Below are positions 25,704-33,991 of a stretch of 64,000 nt of DNA, piece after piece. The position numbers were made by a program, and so were the translations under genes. Origin of the DNA: Stenotrophomonas sp. ZAC14D1_NAIMI4_1 (GTDB lineage Bacteria; Pseudomonadota; Gammaproteobacteria; Xanthomonadales; Xanthomonadaceae); assembly GCF_003086775.1 (NCBI RefSeq), contig NZ_CP026001.1, positions 1,700,407-1,764,406 of the forward strand. The letters are read 5' to 3'. Position 1 is the first letter of the stretch; every line of letters starts with the position of its first letter. Under the pieces are notes generated by a model. The model searched no databases, was not told the DNA's origin, and saw only the letters and a list, made by a program, of their open reading frames with translations.

Positions 25704-25925
25704 GTGGCAACTCACCACGCCCATCGATCCCGGTATCGACGGCGTGGCATAGCCAGCGCGTCTGCACGGCAGGCGATGGAACTGGCGGCCTTGGCACTGA
25801 CAGATGCGGTGCCCGGGTTGATTGGTGAAGAAGCATTGGCAGAGCGCGAGCGCATCCGCCAAGAAACCGAACGTAGAGACAGCGCCCAGCGCCAGCTCGA
25901 TGAAGGAGGTATCCGTTGGGTGTGA
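25704..25925 (+). CDS. Small phage protein
   Basis: 73 residues from GTG 25704, one base after the CII-like stop; upstream ATG 25671 lies inside that gene. Basic N-terminus, then an acidic helical region (LAERERIRQETERRDSAQRQ). Function unknown. Confidence 0.55.
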   Translation: MATHHAHRSRYRRRGIASASARQAMELAALALTDAVPGLIGEEALAERERIRQETERRDSAQRQLDEGGIRWV

Positions 25926-26128
25926 ATCAATGTCTGCATCAGGCCCTACTGATTGCACGTCAGCCACGCGAGCAGTGGCGCGCACAGATCGAGCAGATCC
26001 CAGAAGCCTGCCAGGCACCTGGTGTTTGCACGGGGCGCGAGGGCTGCCGGCAGCGAGTCGCTGATTACCTGCGGGTGCAGTGGCTGATGATCGAGCGCCG
26101 CGAAGCCGCAGCTGGGAGGCGTCGCTGA
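25922..26128 (+). CDS. Small Cys-rich phage protein
   Basis: 68 residues from GTG 25922 (GTGA overlap); TTG 25916 is an alternative. Four cysteines (QCL, EAC, GVC, EGC) followed by RQRVADYLRVQWL. Could bind a metal. It shares one base with the primase start. Unknown function. Confidence 0.58.
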   Translation: MNQCLHQALLIARQPREQWRAQIEQIPEACQAPGVCTGREGCRQRVADYLRVQWLMIERREAAAGRRR

Positions 26129-27189
26129 TGGCGAACAGCCACGTGGACACTGATGCAATCCGCCAGTCTGCGGATATCGCTGAAGTCGTCGGCCGCTACG
26201 TCAAGCTCAGGCCTGCCGGTCGGGGCGAGTACAGCGGGCTGTGCCCCTTCCACGATGAGTCATCGGCGAGCTTCACGGTCAATGAGATCAAGGGTTTCTA
26301 CCACTGCTTTGGCTGTGGCGCGCATGGTGATGTGATCGGCTTCCTTGTGCAGCACCTGCAGGTCGGTTTCCTTGAGGCTTGCTCCCAGCTCACCGGCGGG
26401 CAGCTGGGTGTTGCAGCTGAACGAGAGAAGCTCCCCAGCCAAGAGTTGCTGCGGGTGAAGTGGGTGCCGATTCTGCCTGTCCCGGATGACGCGCCGTCGC
26501 TGCTGACCGACAGCGGCTGGACGGTGCCGATCTGGAACGCCAAGCGCGACAAGCTCCGTCGAATGAAGCCAGCAAGGGTGTTTCCCTACCGCAATGCGGA
26601 GGGGCAGACCCTCGGCTACGTGCTGCGCTGTGAGTTCGTTGACCGCGACAGCCGCAAGCTGAAGAAGTGGACGCCCCAAGTGACCTGGTGCGTCGGACCT
26701 GACGGCCAGAAGCAATGGTGCCTTGAGAGCTTCCCTGGTGTGCGGCCGCTGTATGGGCTGGATGCCTTGGCCGCGAAGCCCGAAGCGCCGGTGCTGATTG
26801 CGGAAGGAGAGAAGTGTCGGGACGTGGCGGCGCGCGCGTTCCCTGGATACGCGGCAATCAGTTGGTCAGGGGGCGGCAAGGCAGTCACGAAAGCGGACTG
26901 GTCGCCTCTGGCTGGCCGGGACTGTGTCCTCTGGCCCGACGCCGACAATCCGGGGCGGCAGGCAATGCTGGGGTGGAGGAATGACGCTGAGCAGTTCAAG
27001 CCGGGTGTCGCCCAGCTGCTGAAGCGTGCAGGCGCCAAGTCAATCCGCTTCGTGGATGTGACGGGCCAGCCCGATGGCTGGGACATCGCAGATGCACTGG
27101 AGCGTGATGGCTGGTCACCTCGGCAGCTTGCGGCCTGGGCAGCAAACCGCGTGATTGAACTTGACGTGGTGGCCGCCAATGGCGCGTGA
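26128..27189 (+). CDS. Phage primase with CHC2 zinc finger and TOPRIM domain
   Basis: 353 residues. DnaG-type zinc finger at the N-terminus: CPFHDE (Cys39, His42) and CFGC (Cys60, Cys63), preceded by IAEVVGRYVKL. A TOPRIM region follows (VLIAEGEKCRDVAARAFP, then CVLWPDADNPGRQA with the acidic pair). Makes RNA primers for phage DNA replication together with the VapE-type protein downstream. Confidence 0.92.
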   Translation: MANSHVDTDAIRQSADIAEVVGRYVKLRPAGRGEYSGLCPFHDESSASFTVNEIKGFYHCFGCGAHGDVIGFLVQHLQVGFLEACSQLTGGQLGVAAEREKLPSQELLRVKWVPILPVPDDAPSLLTDSGWTVPIWNAKRDKLRRMKPARVFPYRNAEGQTLGYVLRCEFVDRDSRKLKKWTPQVTWCVGPDGQKQWCLESFPGVRPLYGLDALAAKPEAPVLIAEGEKCRDVAARAFPGYAAISWSGGGKAVTKADWSPLAGRDCVLWPDADNPGRQAMLGWRNDAEQFKPGVAQLLKRAGAKSIRFVDVTGQPDGWDIADALERDGWSPRQLAAWAANRVIELDVVAANGA

Positions 27190-27364
27190 CAGGAGGCTGG
27201 AAGAACATCTGCTGCACTCCGACGCCAAGCTTGCCCGTGCCTACCGGCTGGCTGCGCAGGCGGCACTGGAAAACCCACATGAGCACTCCAGGCGCTTGCG
27301 CCGGGAGCGGGCAAGAGAATACCTGCGCCTGGCGCGGGGCTACGAAAAGGCAATGCGGCAATGA
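27179..27364 (+). CDS. Small helical phage protein
   Basis: 61 residues from ATG 27179, overlapping the primase end. All-helical and very basic (RLEEHLLHSDAKLARAYRLA, RRLRRERAREYLRLARGYEK). It may bridge primase and helicase; unknown. Confidence 0.6.
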   Translation: MARDRRLEEHLLHSDAKLARAYRLAAQAALENPHEHSRRLRRERAREYLRLARGYEKAMRQ

Positions 27365-28758
27365 GCGTGGGGACAAGGCGCAGGATGACGGTGATCGATG
27401 GTGGCGGCGCGCCACCGCCAGGCGATGGCGGGGTAGATCCCGATGCCTGGAAGTCGAACCTCACCAGAAATCGAGACGGCAACGTCGAGGGGACGCTGCA
27501 CAACCTGATCCTGATCATGGAAAACGATGATCGGTTGAGGGGGCTGTGGTGGCTCAACGACTCCAGCAATCAGGTGAAGCTGCACAGAGATCCGCCGTGG
27601 ACGGGCGGCAGCCGGGATGAGTTCATCGACTCGGATGCCTACGAGCTGGCGGCCTGGCTGCAGCACCCGGACCGTTACTGGATGAAGTGCAGCGATGACC
27701 TGGTGTTGAAGGCGGTCATCGCCGTCGCACGCCGGCACCGCCGTCATCCCATCAAGGATTACCTCGGTGCTTTGGAATGGGATGGGGTACCCCGCGTCGA
27801 GCGGATGCTCGTTGAGCTGTTCGGCGCGGCGGACAATGCCTACAGCCTGCGCGCAGCGCAGTGCTTCATGGTAAGTGCCGTGGCACGCATCCTGTGGGTA
27901 GACGCCAAGCAGCCCAGCGTGGGCGCACAGGTGGACTTCATGCTGGTCCTGGAAGGTGAGCAGGGCAAGCGGAAGTCCAGCGCCCTGCGCGCGATCTTTG
28001 GCAGCGAATGGTTCGTCGAGACCAGCGAATCTCCCAGCAGCAAAGACTTCTACCAGGTCATCCAAGGGGCGTGGGGCGTCGAGATTGGCGAGATGGACTC
28101 GTTCTCGAAGGCAGACGTGACCAGCGTAAAGACCGCCATCACCAGGCGCGTGGACAAGTTCCGCGCGCCCTATGAGCGTGTGCCCCGGTCCTACCGCCGC
28201 GAATGCGTGTTCGCTGGCACCACGAACGAGCATCAGTACCTGCGCGACCCTACCGGTGGCCGGCGCTTCCTCCCCGTGCGAACGGACGGGGACGTGCAGA
28301 TCGCACAGATCGCAACACTGCGCGACCAGCTCTGGGCCGAGGCTGTGACCATGTTCGACGCTGGGTTCGAGTGGTGGGAGCTGCCGGCCGATGCGAAGGA
28401 AGAGCAGGCCAGCAGGTACGTGGGCGACAGCTGGGAGGGCAGGGTTGAGCAATGGCTCGACGTTCGGATGGAGCCGAGCAAGTACCCGATACGCCTGGCG
28501 ATGGCGTCGGAGATCGACTGGGCAACCACGGACAACCTGCTGACGTACGCCATCGGCTTGGACCCCGGAAAGCACGGCAAGCCCGAGCAGATGCGGGTGG
28601 CGGCCATCATGAAGACGCTGGGCTGGGAGCAGCAGCGCAGGCGCTGGCCCGATGGTGGGCGAGAGCCACGGTGGTTCAGGCCTGGTCTCACGATTGATGA
28701 CTGGCTGGCAACCGCTCAGCGGTCAAGGCAGGAGGCCCGCAGTGGACCTGACTTCTGA
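27361..28758 (+). CDS. VapE-type virulence-associated/replicative helicase protein
   Basis: 465 residues. P-loop LEGEQGKRKSS (about 198-207), then an AAA+ core with EIGEMDSFSK (Walker B-like), SYRRECVFAGTTNEHQYLRD (sensor) and GGRRFLPV (Arg finger). This is the VirE/VapE family that works with a primase in phage and island replication. Overlaps the upstream gene by 4 bp. Confidence 0.9.
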   Translation: MSVGTRRRMTVIDGGGAPPPGDGGVDPDAWKSNLTRNRDGNVEGTLHNLILIMENDDRLRGLWWLNDSSNQVKLHRDPPWTGGSRDEFIDSDAYELAAWLQHPDRYWMKCSDDLVLKAVIAVARRHRRHPIKDYLGALEWDGVPRVERMLVELFGAADNAYSLRAAQCFMVSAVARILWVDAKQPSVGAQVDFMLVLEGEQGKRKSSALRAIFGSEWFVETSESPSSKDFYQVIQGAWGVEIGEMDSFSKADVTSVKTAITRRVDKFRAPYERVPRSYRRECVFAGTTNEHQYLRDPTGGRRFLPVRTDGDVQIAQIATLRDQLWAEAVTMFDAGFEWWELPADAKEEQASRYVGDSWEGRVEQWLDVRMEPSKYPIRLAMASEIDWATTDNLLTYAIGLDPGKHGKPEQMRVAAIMKTLGWEQQRRRWPDGGREPRWFRPGLTIDDWLATAQRSRQEARSGPDF

Positions 28759-29158
28759 CCAGACCTCCCCGGCTCCGTCCACACCCGTCCAAACCACTGA
28801 CCAGACCTGCCGCCTACTGCGCCAGCGCCGTCCCGACCGTCCACACCTTTTCTCGCGCGCGTACATGTACCGACACACCGGCTCACTTCTCAATCACTCA
28901 AATCAAAAAAATAGGTGTGGACGGTATGGACAGTATGGACGGCTTAGAAACGGCGCGGGTTTTGAGCGTCCAGACCCGCATTGATGGTTGGGACGGTCGG
29001 GACAGCCAGCATGTTCCACGCGAATCATCGTTTGGGTCATCAGGCGGGTGGGGCAGGGGGGTGGGGGCAGGTCGATGGGTCCTCCCCAGCCTCAGATTCC
29101 ACGGGTATTCGGTCGCGCAATTTGTGCCTAGTCATGAAGCATTTCCAAGGGGGTTGTA
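28759..29158. other. 400-bp non-coding region, probable cos/packaging or origin site
   Basis: No convincing gene. It lies directly before the Nu1-like gene, where lambda has cos. A 13-bp inverted repeat (ACCGTCCACACCT, 28836-28848, and its complement at 28913-28925) flanks an AT-rich stretch with a T-run and A-run. TGACCAGACCT occurs twice near 28756 and 28799, GTCCACACC repeats, and GTATGGAC is repeated after 28921. Candidate terminase (cosB/R-like) or origin sites. Confidence 0.5.
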
Positions 29159-29692
29159 GTGGTTTCTGATCTGAGCAGCCCGATGAAACAGGGCGCCTTC
29201 GGGGATCTGGTGGGCATTTCCCAGCAGGCAGTCAGCGACCTGGTGCGTCGTGGCGTACTGGCAGATGGTGCTGCCGGCGATGAGTGGCTGCTTGCCTACT
29301 GCGACCACCTGCGAGAGGTCGCTGCGGGCCGCGGCGGCGAGGCGGGCAAGGATCTGACCGCCGAACGAGCCCGGCTGGCGCGTGAGCAGGCTGACCGCTT
29401 GGCGATGCAGAACGCTGTGACCCGGGGCGAGCTGGCGCCGGCGCATCTCATGGAGCAGGTGCTGTCGAAGGTTGGCGCGCGGGCGGGTCGCATCCTTGAG
29501 ACGATCCCGGGCACGCTGCGCCGCCGGCTTCCGCAGTTGAAGGCAGCAGATGTCGAGGTCGTGGCTCAGATTGTCGCCAAGGCGCGGAACCTCGCCGCGT
29601 CGATGCGCCTGGCTGACGTGGATGCCGATGATGACGCGGATGAGGACGTGGCCACGGTGACGCCGGTGGATGCAGAGGATCAAGGCGAATGA
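29159..29692 (+). CDS. Terminase small subunit, Nu1-like
   Basis: 177 residues, GTG start. Winged HTH of Nu1 type at the N-terminus (GDLVGISQQAVSDLVRRGVL), then a charged coiled coil (LTAERARLAREQADRLAM) and an acidic tail (DVDADDDADEDVATV). Recognises packaging DNA and brings it to the large subunit. Overlaps the large subunit gene by 4 bp. Confidence 0.88.
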   Translation: MVSDLSSPMKQGAFGDLVGISQQAVSDLVRRGVLADGAAGDEWLLAYCDHLREVAAGRGGEAGKDLTAERARLAREQADRLAMQNAVTRGELAPAHLMEQVLSKVGARAGRILETIPGTLRRRLPQLKAADVEVVAQIVAKARNLAASMRLADVDADDDADEDVATVTPVDAEDQGE

Positions 29693-31785
29693 CGCTTCTT
29701 CGTGGAATCGATGCAAGCCAGCTGCAGGCCGTGGAGCGGCATCTCCAGCGCGGGCTCGCATCCTGGGCGGTTCAGGAGCCGATCACGCTGGAAGCCTGGG
29801 CTCGGGAGCACTTCTATCTCTCCGCCGAATCGAGCTACGTCGAGCAGAAGTGGACTCCGTGGCCGTTCCAGCGCGGCATGATGGCGGTGATCAGCAACGA
29901 TGACGTGGCTGAGGTCTCGGTGAAGAAGTCGGCGCGTGTTGGCTACACCAAGATCCTGCTCGCCTTCCTTGGCTACAACGCAGAGCACCGCCGCCGTAAC
30001 CAGTGCATCTGGCAACCCACCGACGATGACTCCGACGATTTCGTGAAATCAGAGTTGGAGCCGATGCTGCGCGACGTGGAATGCATGCGCGCAGTATTCC
30101 CGGCCTACCTGGCCCGGCACAAAGACAACACGCTGCAGCAGAAGAAGTTCATCGGCTCGTTGCTGCGCGTGCGCGGTGGCAAGGCCGCGAAGAACTACCG
30201 TCGTATCTCCGTGGATGTCGCGTTGCTGGATGAGCTTGATGCCTTCGACAACGACATCGATAAGGAGGGCGCGCCGGACTCGCTGGCGGCCAAGCGTCTG
30301 GAAGGTGCGACCTTCCCCAAGCTGGTGGCTGGGAGCACCCCGAAGCTCAAGGGCTTCAGCCTGGTGGACACTCGCTACTCGCAGGCGGATGAGCGATTCA
30401 CCTATCAGGTGCGCTGCCCGCAGTGCGATGCCTTCCATGCGCTGACCTGGGGTGGCAAGGACGAAGCGCACGGGTTCAAGTTCGAGCGCGATGCAGATCG
30501 TGGCGTCGTTCACGTGTACCACCTCTGTCCGCACTGCACCTACCCGATGACGCAGGGTGAGTACCTGCTGGCCGCTGAGCAGGGAGAATGGGTTAACTCG
30601 CGCGGTGACATCTGGCTCCGCGCCGATGGCCGTTTCACCACGCCAGACGACCAGGTAGTCCCGGCCCCTCGGCATGTGGCGCTTCACATCTGGACCGCGT
30701 ACAGCCCGGCGGTCGCCTGGCAGCAGATTGTCCGCGAGTTCTTGGAGGCGTACGCCAAGCACCAGGAGGGTGACGACAGCAAGCTGAAAGCGTGGACCAA
30801 CACGACTCTTGGTGAGACCTGGGAGGGAGAGGTCGAGCGGACCGATGCCGATGAGCTGGCTAACCGGGCGGAACCATTCCCGCTGAAGACGATGCCGCGG
30901 GACTGTTTGCTGCTCCTGTGTGGCATGGATACCCAGGACAATCGGCTTGAGGCCGGCATATGGGGCGTGGGGCGGGGTGGTCAGATGTGGACCATCGACC
31001 ACCGCGTGTTCTTCGGCAACCCCGCCAAGATGGAAGTCTGGAACGAGGCGGAGGCGTTCTTGCGCGAGCAGGAATACACTCACGCCGGCGGCCGGGCGCA
31101 GCGGATCTACGCCACTGCCATCGACTCCGGTGGTCACCACGCTGACGCTGTGTATGCGTTCGCGCACAAGCTGAAGGCGCTGCGTGTGTATGCCGTCAAG
31201 GGTTACAGTGGCCAGGAGCGGTCCATTGAGAATGGCAACAGCCGTGTGAGCTACCGCTTCAACGGCCGCATCGAGAAGCACGGGCCAGTGCTCTGGCACG
31301 TGGGTACGAACCTCGCAAAGGACAGGTTCCAGTCGAGGCTGGACGTCGCCACCCCGGGGCCTGGCTATGTGCACCTCTCCAATCAGCTCTCGCCCGAGTG
31401 GTTCAAGCAGCTGGCGGGCGAGATCCGTGCGACGCGGAGGATGAAGGGCGGGTCTGAGTCCAGGTGGACTGCTACGCGAAAGCGGATCGAGGTCAAGGAC
31501 TGCCTGACCTACGAGATATGGCTGGAGGAACGGCTCGATCTGTGGGGGCCCAAAAAGGCGAAGTGGTGGGATCAGTTGGAGGAGCAGGTGCAGCCTGAGA
31601 ACGATTTGTTCAGCCTTCCGCCTGCTGCGGACGTTCCCGCAGTTGGGGCTGTCGTTGCTGTGCCTGTGAGGCCAGTGGCACAGGTCGAGAAGAAGCCCTC
31701 GCCGGCGCCCGTGCGAGTGGCGCGCGATTCCCGTGAAACGTCGCGCGACGACTTCGGGTCGAGCGGTTGGAGCAGCCGCCTATGA
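29689..31785 (+). CDS. Terminase large subunit, GpA family
   Basis: 698 residues. ATPase half with the P-loop variant KSARVGYTK (80-88) and Walker B LLDELDAF (about 182-189), then a CPQC/CPHC zinc pair (near 243 and 282) and the C-terminal endonuclease half. Lambda gpA type, so cos packaging is expected. Translocates DNA into proheads and cuts concatemers. Confidence 0.95.
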   Translation: MTLLRGIDASQLQAVERHLQRGLASWAVQEPITLEAWAREHFYLSAESSYVEQKWTPWPFQRGMMAVISNDDVAEVSVKKSARVGYTKILLAFLGYNAEHRRRNQCIWQPTDDDSDDFVKSELEPMLRDVECMRAVFPAYLARHKDNTLQQKKFIGSLLRVRGGKAAKNYRRISVDVALLDELDAFDNDIDKEGAPDSLAAKRLEGATFPKLVAGSTPKLKGFSLVDTRYSQADERFTYQVRCPQCDAFHALTWGGKDEAHGFKFERDADRGVVHVYHLCPHCTYPMTQGEYLLAAEQGEWVNSRGDIWLRADGRFTTPDDQVVPAPRHVALHIWTAYSPAVAWQQIVREFLEAYAKHQEGDDSKLKAWTNTTLGETWEGEVERTDADELANRAEPFPLKTMPRDCLLLLCGMDTQDNRLEAGIWGVGRGGQMWTIDHRVFFGNPAKMEVWNEAEAFLREQEYTHAGGRAQRIYATAIDSGGHHADAVYAFAHKLKALRVYAVKGYSGQERSIENGNSRVSYRFNGRIEKHGPVLWHVGTNLAKDRFQSRLDVATPGPGYVHLSNQLSPEWFKQLAGEIRATRRMKGGSESRWTATRKRIEVKDCLTYEIWLEERLDLWGPKKAKWWDQLEEQVQPENDLFSLPPAADVPAVGAVVAVPVRPVAQVEKKPSPAPVRVARDSRETSRDDFGSSGWSSRL

Positions 31786-32111
31786 GCAACTCGCGTGACA
31801 TTGACGCGGCGGAGCAGCTGCGTCGGCTGGTGGTCCGCGGGATTGTCGAGCAGACGGGTCTGAACGAGGAGCACGCCATGCCCTACGCGACGGCGGTGAT
31901 GACCGTTCTGCAGACTGAGTACGGTGGTGAGCGCCTGCACATCCCTAAGGCTGCCGCGCAGGACAAGCCGTGCTCACGAGTGGAGGTGATTCGCACGGAG
32001 CTGGCTGAAGGCCAGGACTGGCGACTGGTCTGCCGCCGGCACGGTGTATCGCGAGCCGCGTTGTATCGAATGTTCCCGGGTGGACTGCCGAAACCGTCCA
32101 GAGTCGGCTGA
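31782..32111 (+). CDS. Mor-family transcriptional regulator
   Basis: 109 residues from ATG 31782 (4-bp overlap with terminase). The N-terminal helix/strand part (AAEQLRRLVVRGIVEQTGL) and C-terminal HTH (DWRLVCRRHGVSRAALYRMF) fit the Mor/C activator family of Mu-like phages. Its position inside a lambda-like head operon is unusual. Two dyads at 32122-32226 just after it may be its targets. Confidence 0.75.
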   Translation: MSNSRDIDAAEQLRRLVVRGIVEQTGLNEEHAMPYATAVMTVLQTEYGGERLHIPKAAAQDKPCSRVEVIRTELAEGQDWRLVCRRHGVSRAALYRMFPGGLPKPSRVG

Positions 32112-32121
32112 CGAATCCGGA

Positions 32122-32226
32122 GGCCGTCTCACCTTCTGGCAAAGATTGAGACGGCCGTCTTGTAAGTGTCTGATTCTACGAAGCGCTGCGCGGTGGTCGT
32201 CTCACTTCGCTGGTAACGGTTGAGAC
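32122..32226. promoter_or_regulatory. Two GTCTCA/TGAGAC dyads before the head operon
   Basis: Dyad 1: perfect 10-bp arms GGCCGTCTCA (32122-32131) and TGAGACGGCC (32147-32156) around a 15-base loop. Dyad 2: GTCTCA (32199-32204) and TGAGAC (32221-32226) with a 16-base centre; the centres are similar (CTGGCAAAGAT and CTGGTAACGGT). Operators for the Mor-like protein, or paired attenuators. Confidence 0.5.
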
Positions 32227-32249
32227 AGCTCCGTCTCCAAACTAGTTCC

Positions 32250-32468
32250 ATGCCGACGCCCGCTCAAACCATGCTGGATATGTACCTGGCCGCCGAAGTG
32301 GCGGTACTGCAGGGACAGTCGTTCCGCATGGGCGAGCGGCAGTTGAACCGCGCGGACCTGGCGGAGATCCGCGCAGGCCGCCGCGAATGGGAGGCCAAGG
32401 TGAGCATGCAGGCGCGAGGCGGTAGCCGCGTATCTGTGGCGCTTGCAGACTTCCGGGGGCGTGAGTGA
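32250..32468 (+). CDS. gpW-like head-tail joining protein
   Basis: 72 residues from ATG 32250. Two helices flanking a small beta hairpin (MLDMYLAAEVAVLQGQSFRM, ADLAEIRAGRREWEAKV) resemble lambda gpW, and it stands in the gpW place between terminase and portal. Ends in a GTGA overlap with the portal. Confidence 0.78.
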   Translation: MPTPAQTMLDMYLAAEVAVLQGQSFRMGERQLNRADLAEIRAGRREWEAKVSMQARGGSRVSVALADFRGRE

Positions 32469-33991
32469 ACCGTCTTGACCGTGCGATTGCTGCCGTAGCG
32501 CCCAGCTGGGGTGCGAAGCGTGCAATGGCGCGTGCGCGCATTGCGGCCTACAGCAGCGCTTACGACGGTGCCACGCCCAGCCGCCTGCGAGAGGCCGCGC
32601 GTGAATTTGGCTCCGGTAACACGGCGGTGGCTAGCGGTGCGACTCGCATCCGCACCCAGGCGCGGCACCTCGACCGTAACCACGACATCGTGGTCAACGG
32701 CTTTAATCAGATGGTCCAGAACGTGATCGGGCGCGATGGCATCGGCATCGAGCCGCAGCCGCGCGACGCGAACGGGAACATCGTGGAATCCCTGGTCGAT
32801 CAGATTGCCCCGCTGCTGCGGGACTTCTGGAAGCGCCCGGAGGTCACCTGGTGCCATGACTTCGGCGCGGCACAGCGCCTGATGACCCGGACCCTGTTCC
32901 GCGACGGAGAGGTTCTTTACCAGGATCTGATCGGGCCGGTCCCTTATCTCGACCATGGCACCGTTGTGCCCTACAGCATCGAGATGATGGAGCCTGATCT
33001 TCTGCCGATGGATCTCAACGATCCCGGCCGGAACATCCTGCAGGGCGTGGAGCGAAACGCATGGAATCGCCCCATCGCGTACCACCTGTACAAACAGCAT
33101 CCCGGCGACCCGAACGCGATCATGCCGGAGGTGAAGCGCGTGAGCGCTGACTTCGTCCACCACGCCAAGATGGTGGATCGCATCGGCCAGGTGCGCGGTG
33201 TCAGTTTGCTGGCGTCAGTCCTGACCCGCTTGGATGACCTGAAGGACTACGAGGAATCCGAGCGCGTCGCCGCCAAGATCGCGGCCAGCATGGCTGCCTT
33301 CATCATCAAGGGTGATGCGCAGAGCTACGGCGAGAACGAGACGGTGCCGGAACGCAGGACCATGCGCTTCCAGCCCGGCATGGTGTTCGATGACCTGGTG
33401 AAGGGTGAGAGCGTTGGTACCGTCGATACCAATCGCCCCAACCCCAACCTGGAGACCTACCGAAACGGGCAGCTGCGTGCTGTAGCCGGCGGTATGCGGG
33501 TTTCGTTCTCGTCGCTGTCGAAGAACTACAACGGCACATATTCCGCGCAGCGGCAGGAGCTGGTTGAGCAGTACGGCGCATACGGTGTTCTGGCCTATGA
33601 GGTTATCTCGCAGATCGTGCGGCCGATCTACGAGCGCTTCATCCAGGCTGCAATTGCCTCCGGCGCTCTGGTCGTTCCGAGCGGCGTTTCGTTGACCACG
33701 ATCACCGATGCGATGTACATGCCGCCTGTGATGCCGTGGATCAACCCGGTCCATGAAGCGACCGGCCTTCGCATGATGATCCGCGCCGGAATCCGCTCGC
33801 TCACGTCGGTCATCAGCGAGCGAGGCGGTCGCATGTACGACACGCTGGAAGAGATCCGCAACGAACGTAAGTGGGCGCGTGACCTTGGAATCACCTTGGA
33901 CAGCGATCCAGGCCAGGTGAGTGACGCCGGCGTGGCCCAGGCCAACCCTGATGCCAGTTCCATTCCAACCACTTCTGAGGATGTGCAATGA
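32465..33991 (+). CDS. Portal protein, lambda gpB family
   Basis: 508 residues, GTG start. The N-terminal segment RARIAAYSSAYDGA, the RHLDRNHDIVVNGFNQMVQN region and the later SLSKNYNGTYSAQRQELVEQ motif are those of lambda-type portals. Forms the dodecameric DNA gate at one capsid vertex. Confidence 0.94.
   Translation: MNRLDRAIAAVAPSWGAKRAMARARIAAYSSAYDGATPSRLREAAREFGSGNTAVASGATRIRTQARHLDRNHDIVVNGFNQMVQNVIGRDGIGIEPQPRDANGNIVESLVDQIAPLLRDFWKRPEVTWCHDFGAAQRLMTRTLFRDGEVLYQDLIGPVPYLDHGTVVPYSIEMMEPDLLPMDLNDPGRNILQGVERNAWNRPIAYHLYKQHPGDPNAIMPEVKRVSADFVHHAKMVDRIGQVRGVSLLASVLTRLDDLKDYEESERVAAKIAASMAAFIIKGDAQSYGENETVPERRTMRFQPGMVFDDLVKGESVGTVDTNRPNPNLETYRNGQLRAVAGGMRVSFSSLSKNYNGTYSAQRQELVEQYGAYGVLAYEVISQIVRPIYERFIQAAIASGALVVPSGVSLTTITDAMYMPPVMPWINPVHEATGLRMMIRAGIRSLTSVISERGGRMYDTLEEIRNERKWARDLGITLDSDPGQVSDAGVAQANPDASSIPTTSEDVQ

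Noticed and set aside
28652-28984. Open frame after the VapE gene, and a second one at 28917-29159
   Set aside because: Skewed composition, repeats rather than protein-like sequence, no ribosome site; the region is better read as a packaging or origin site.
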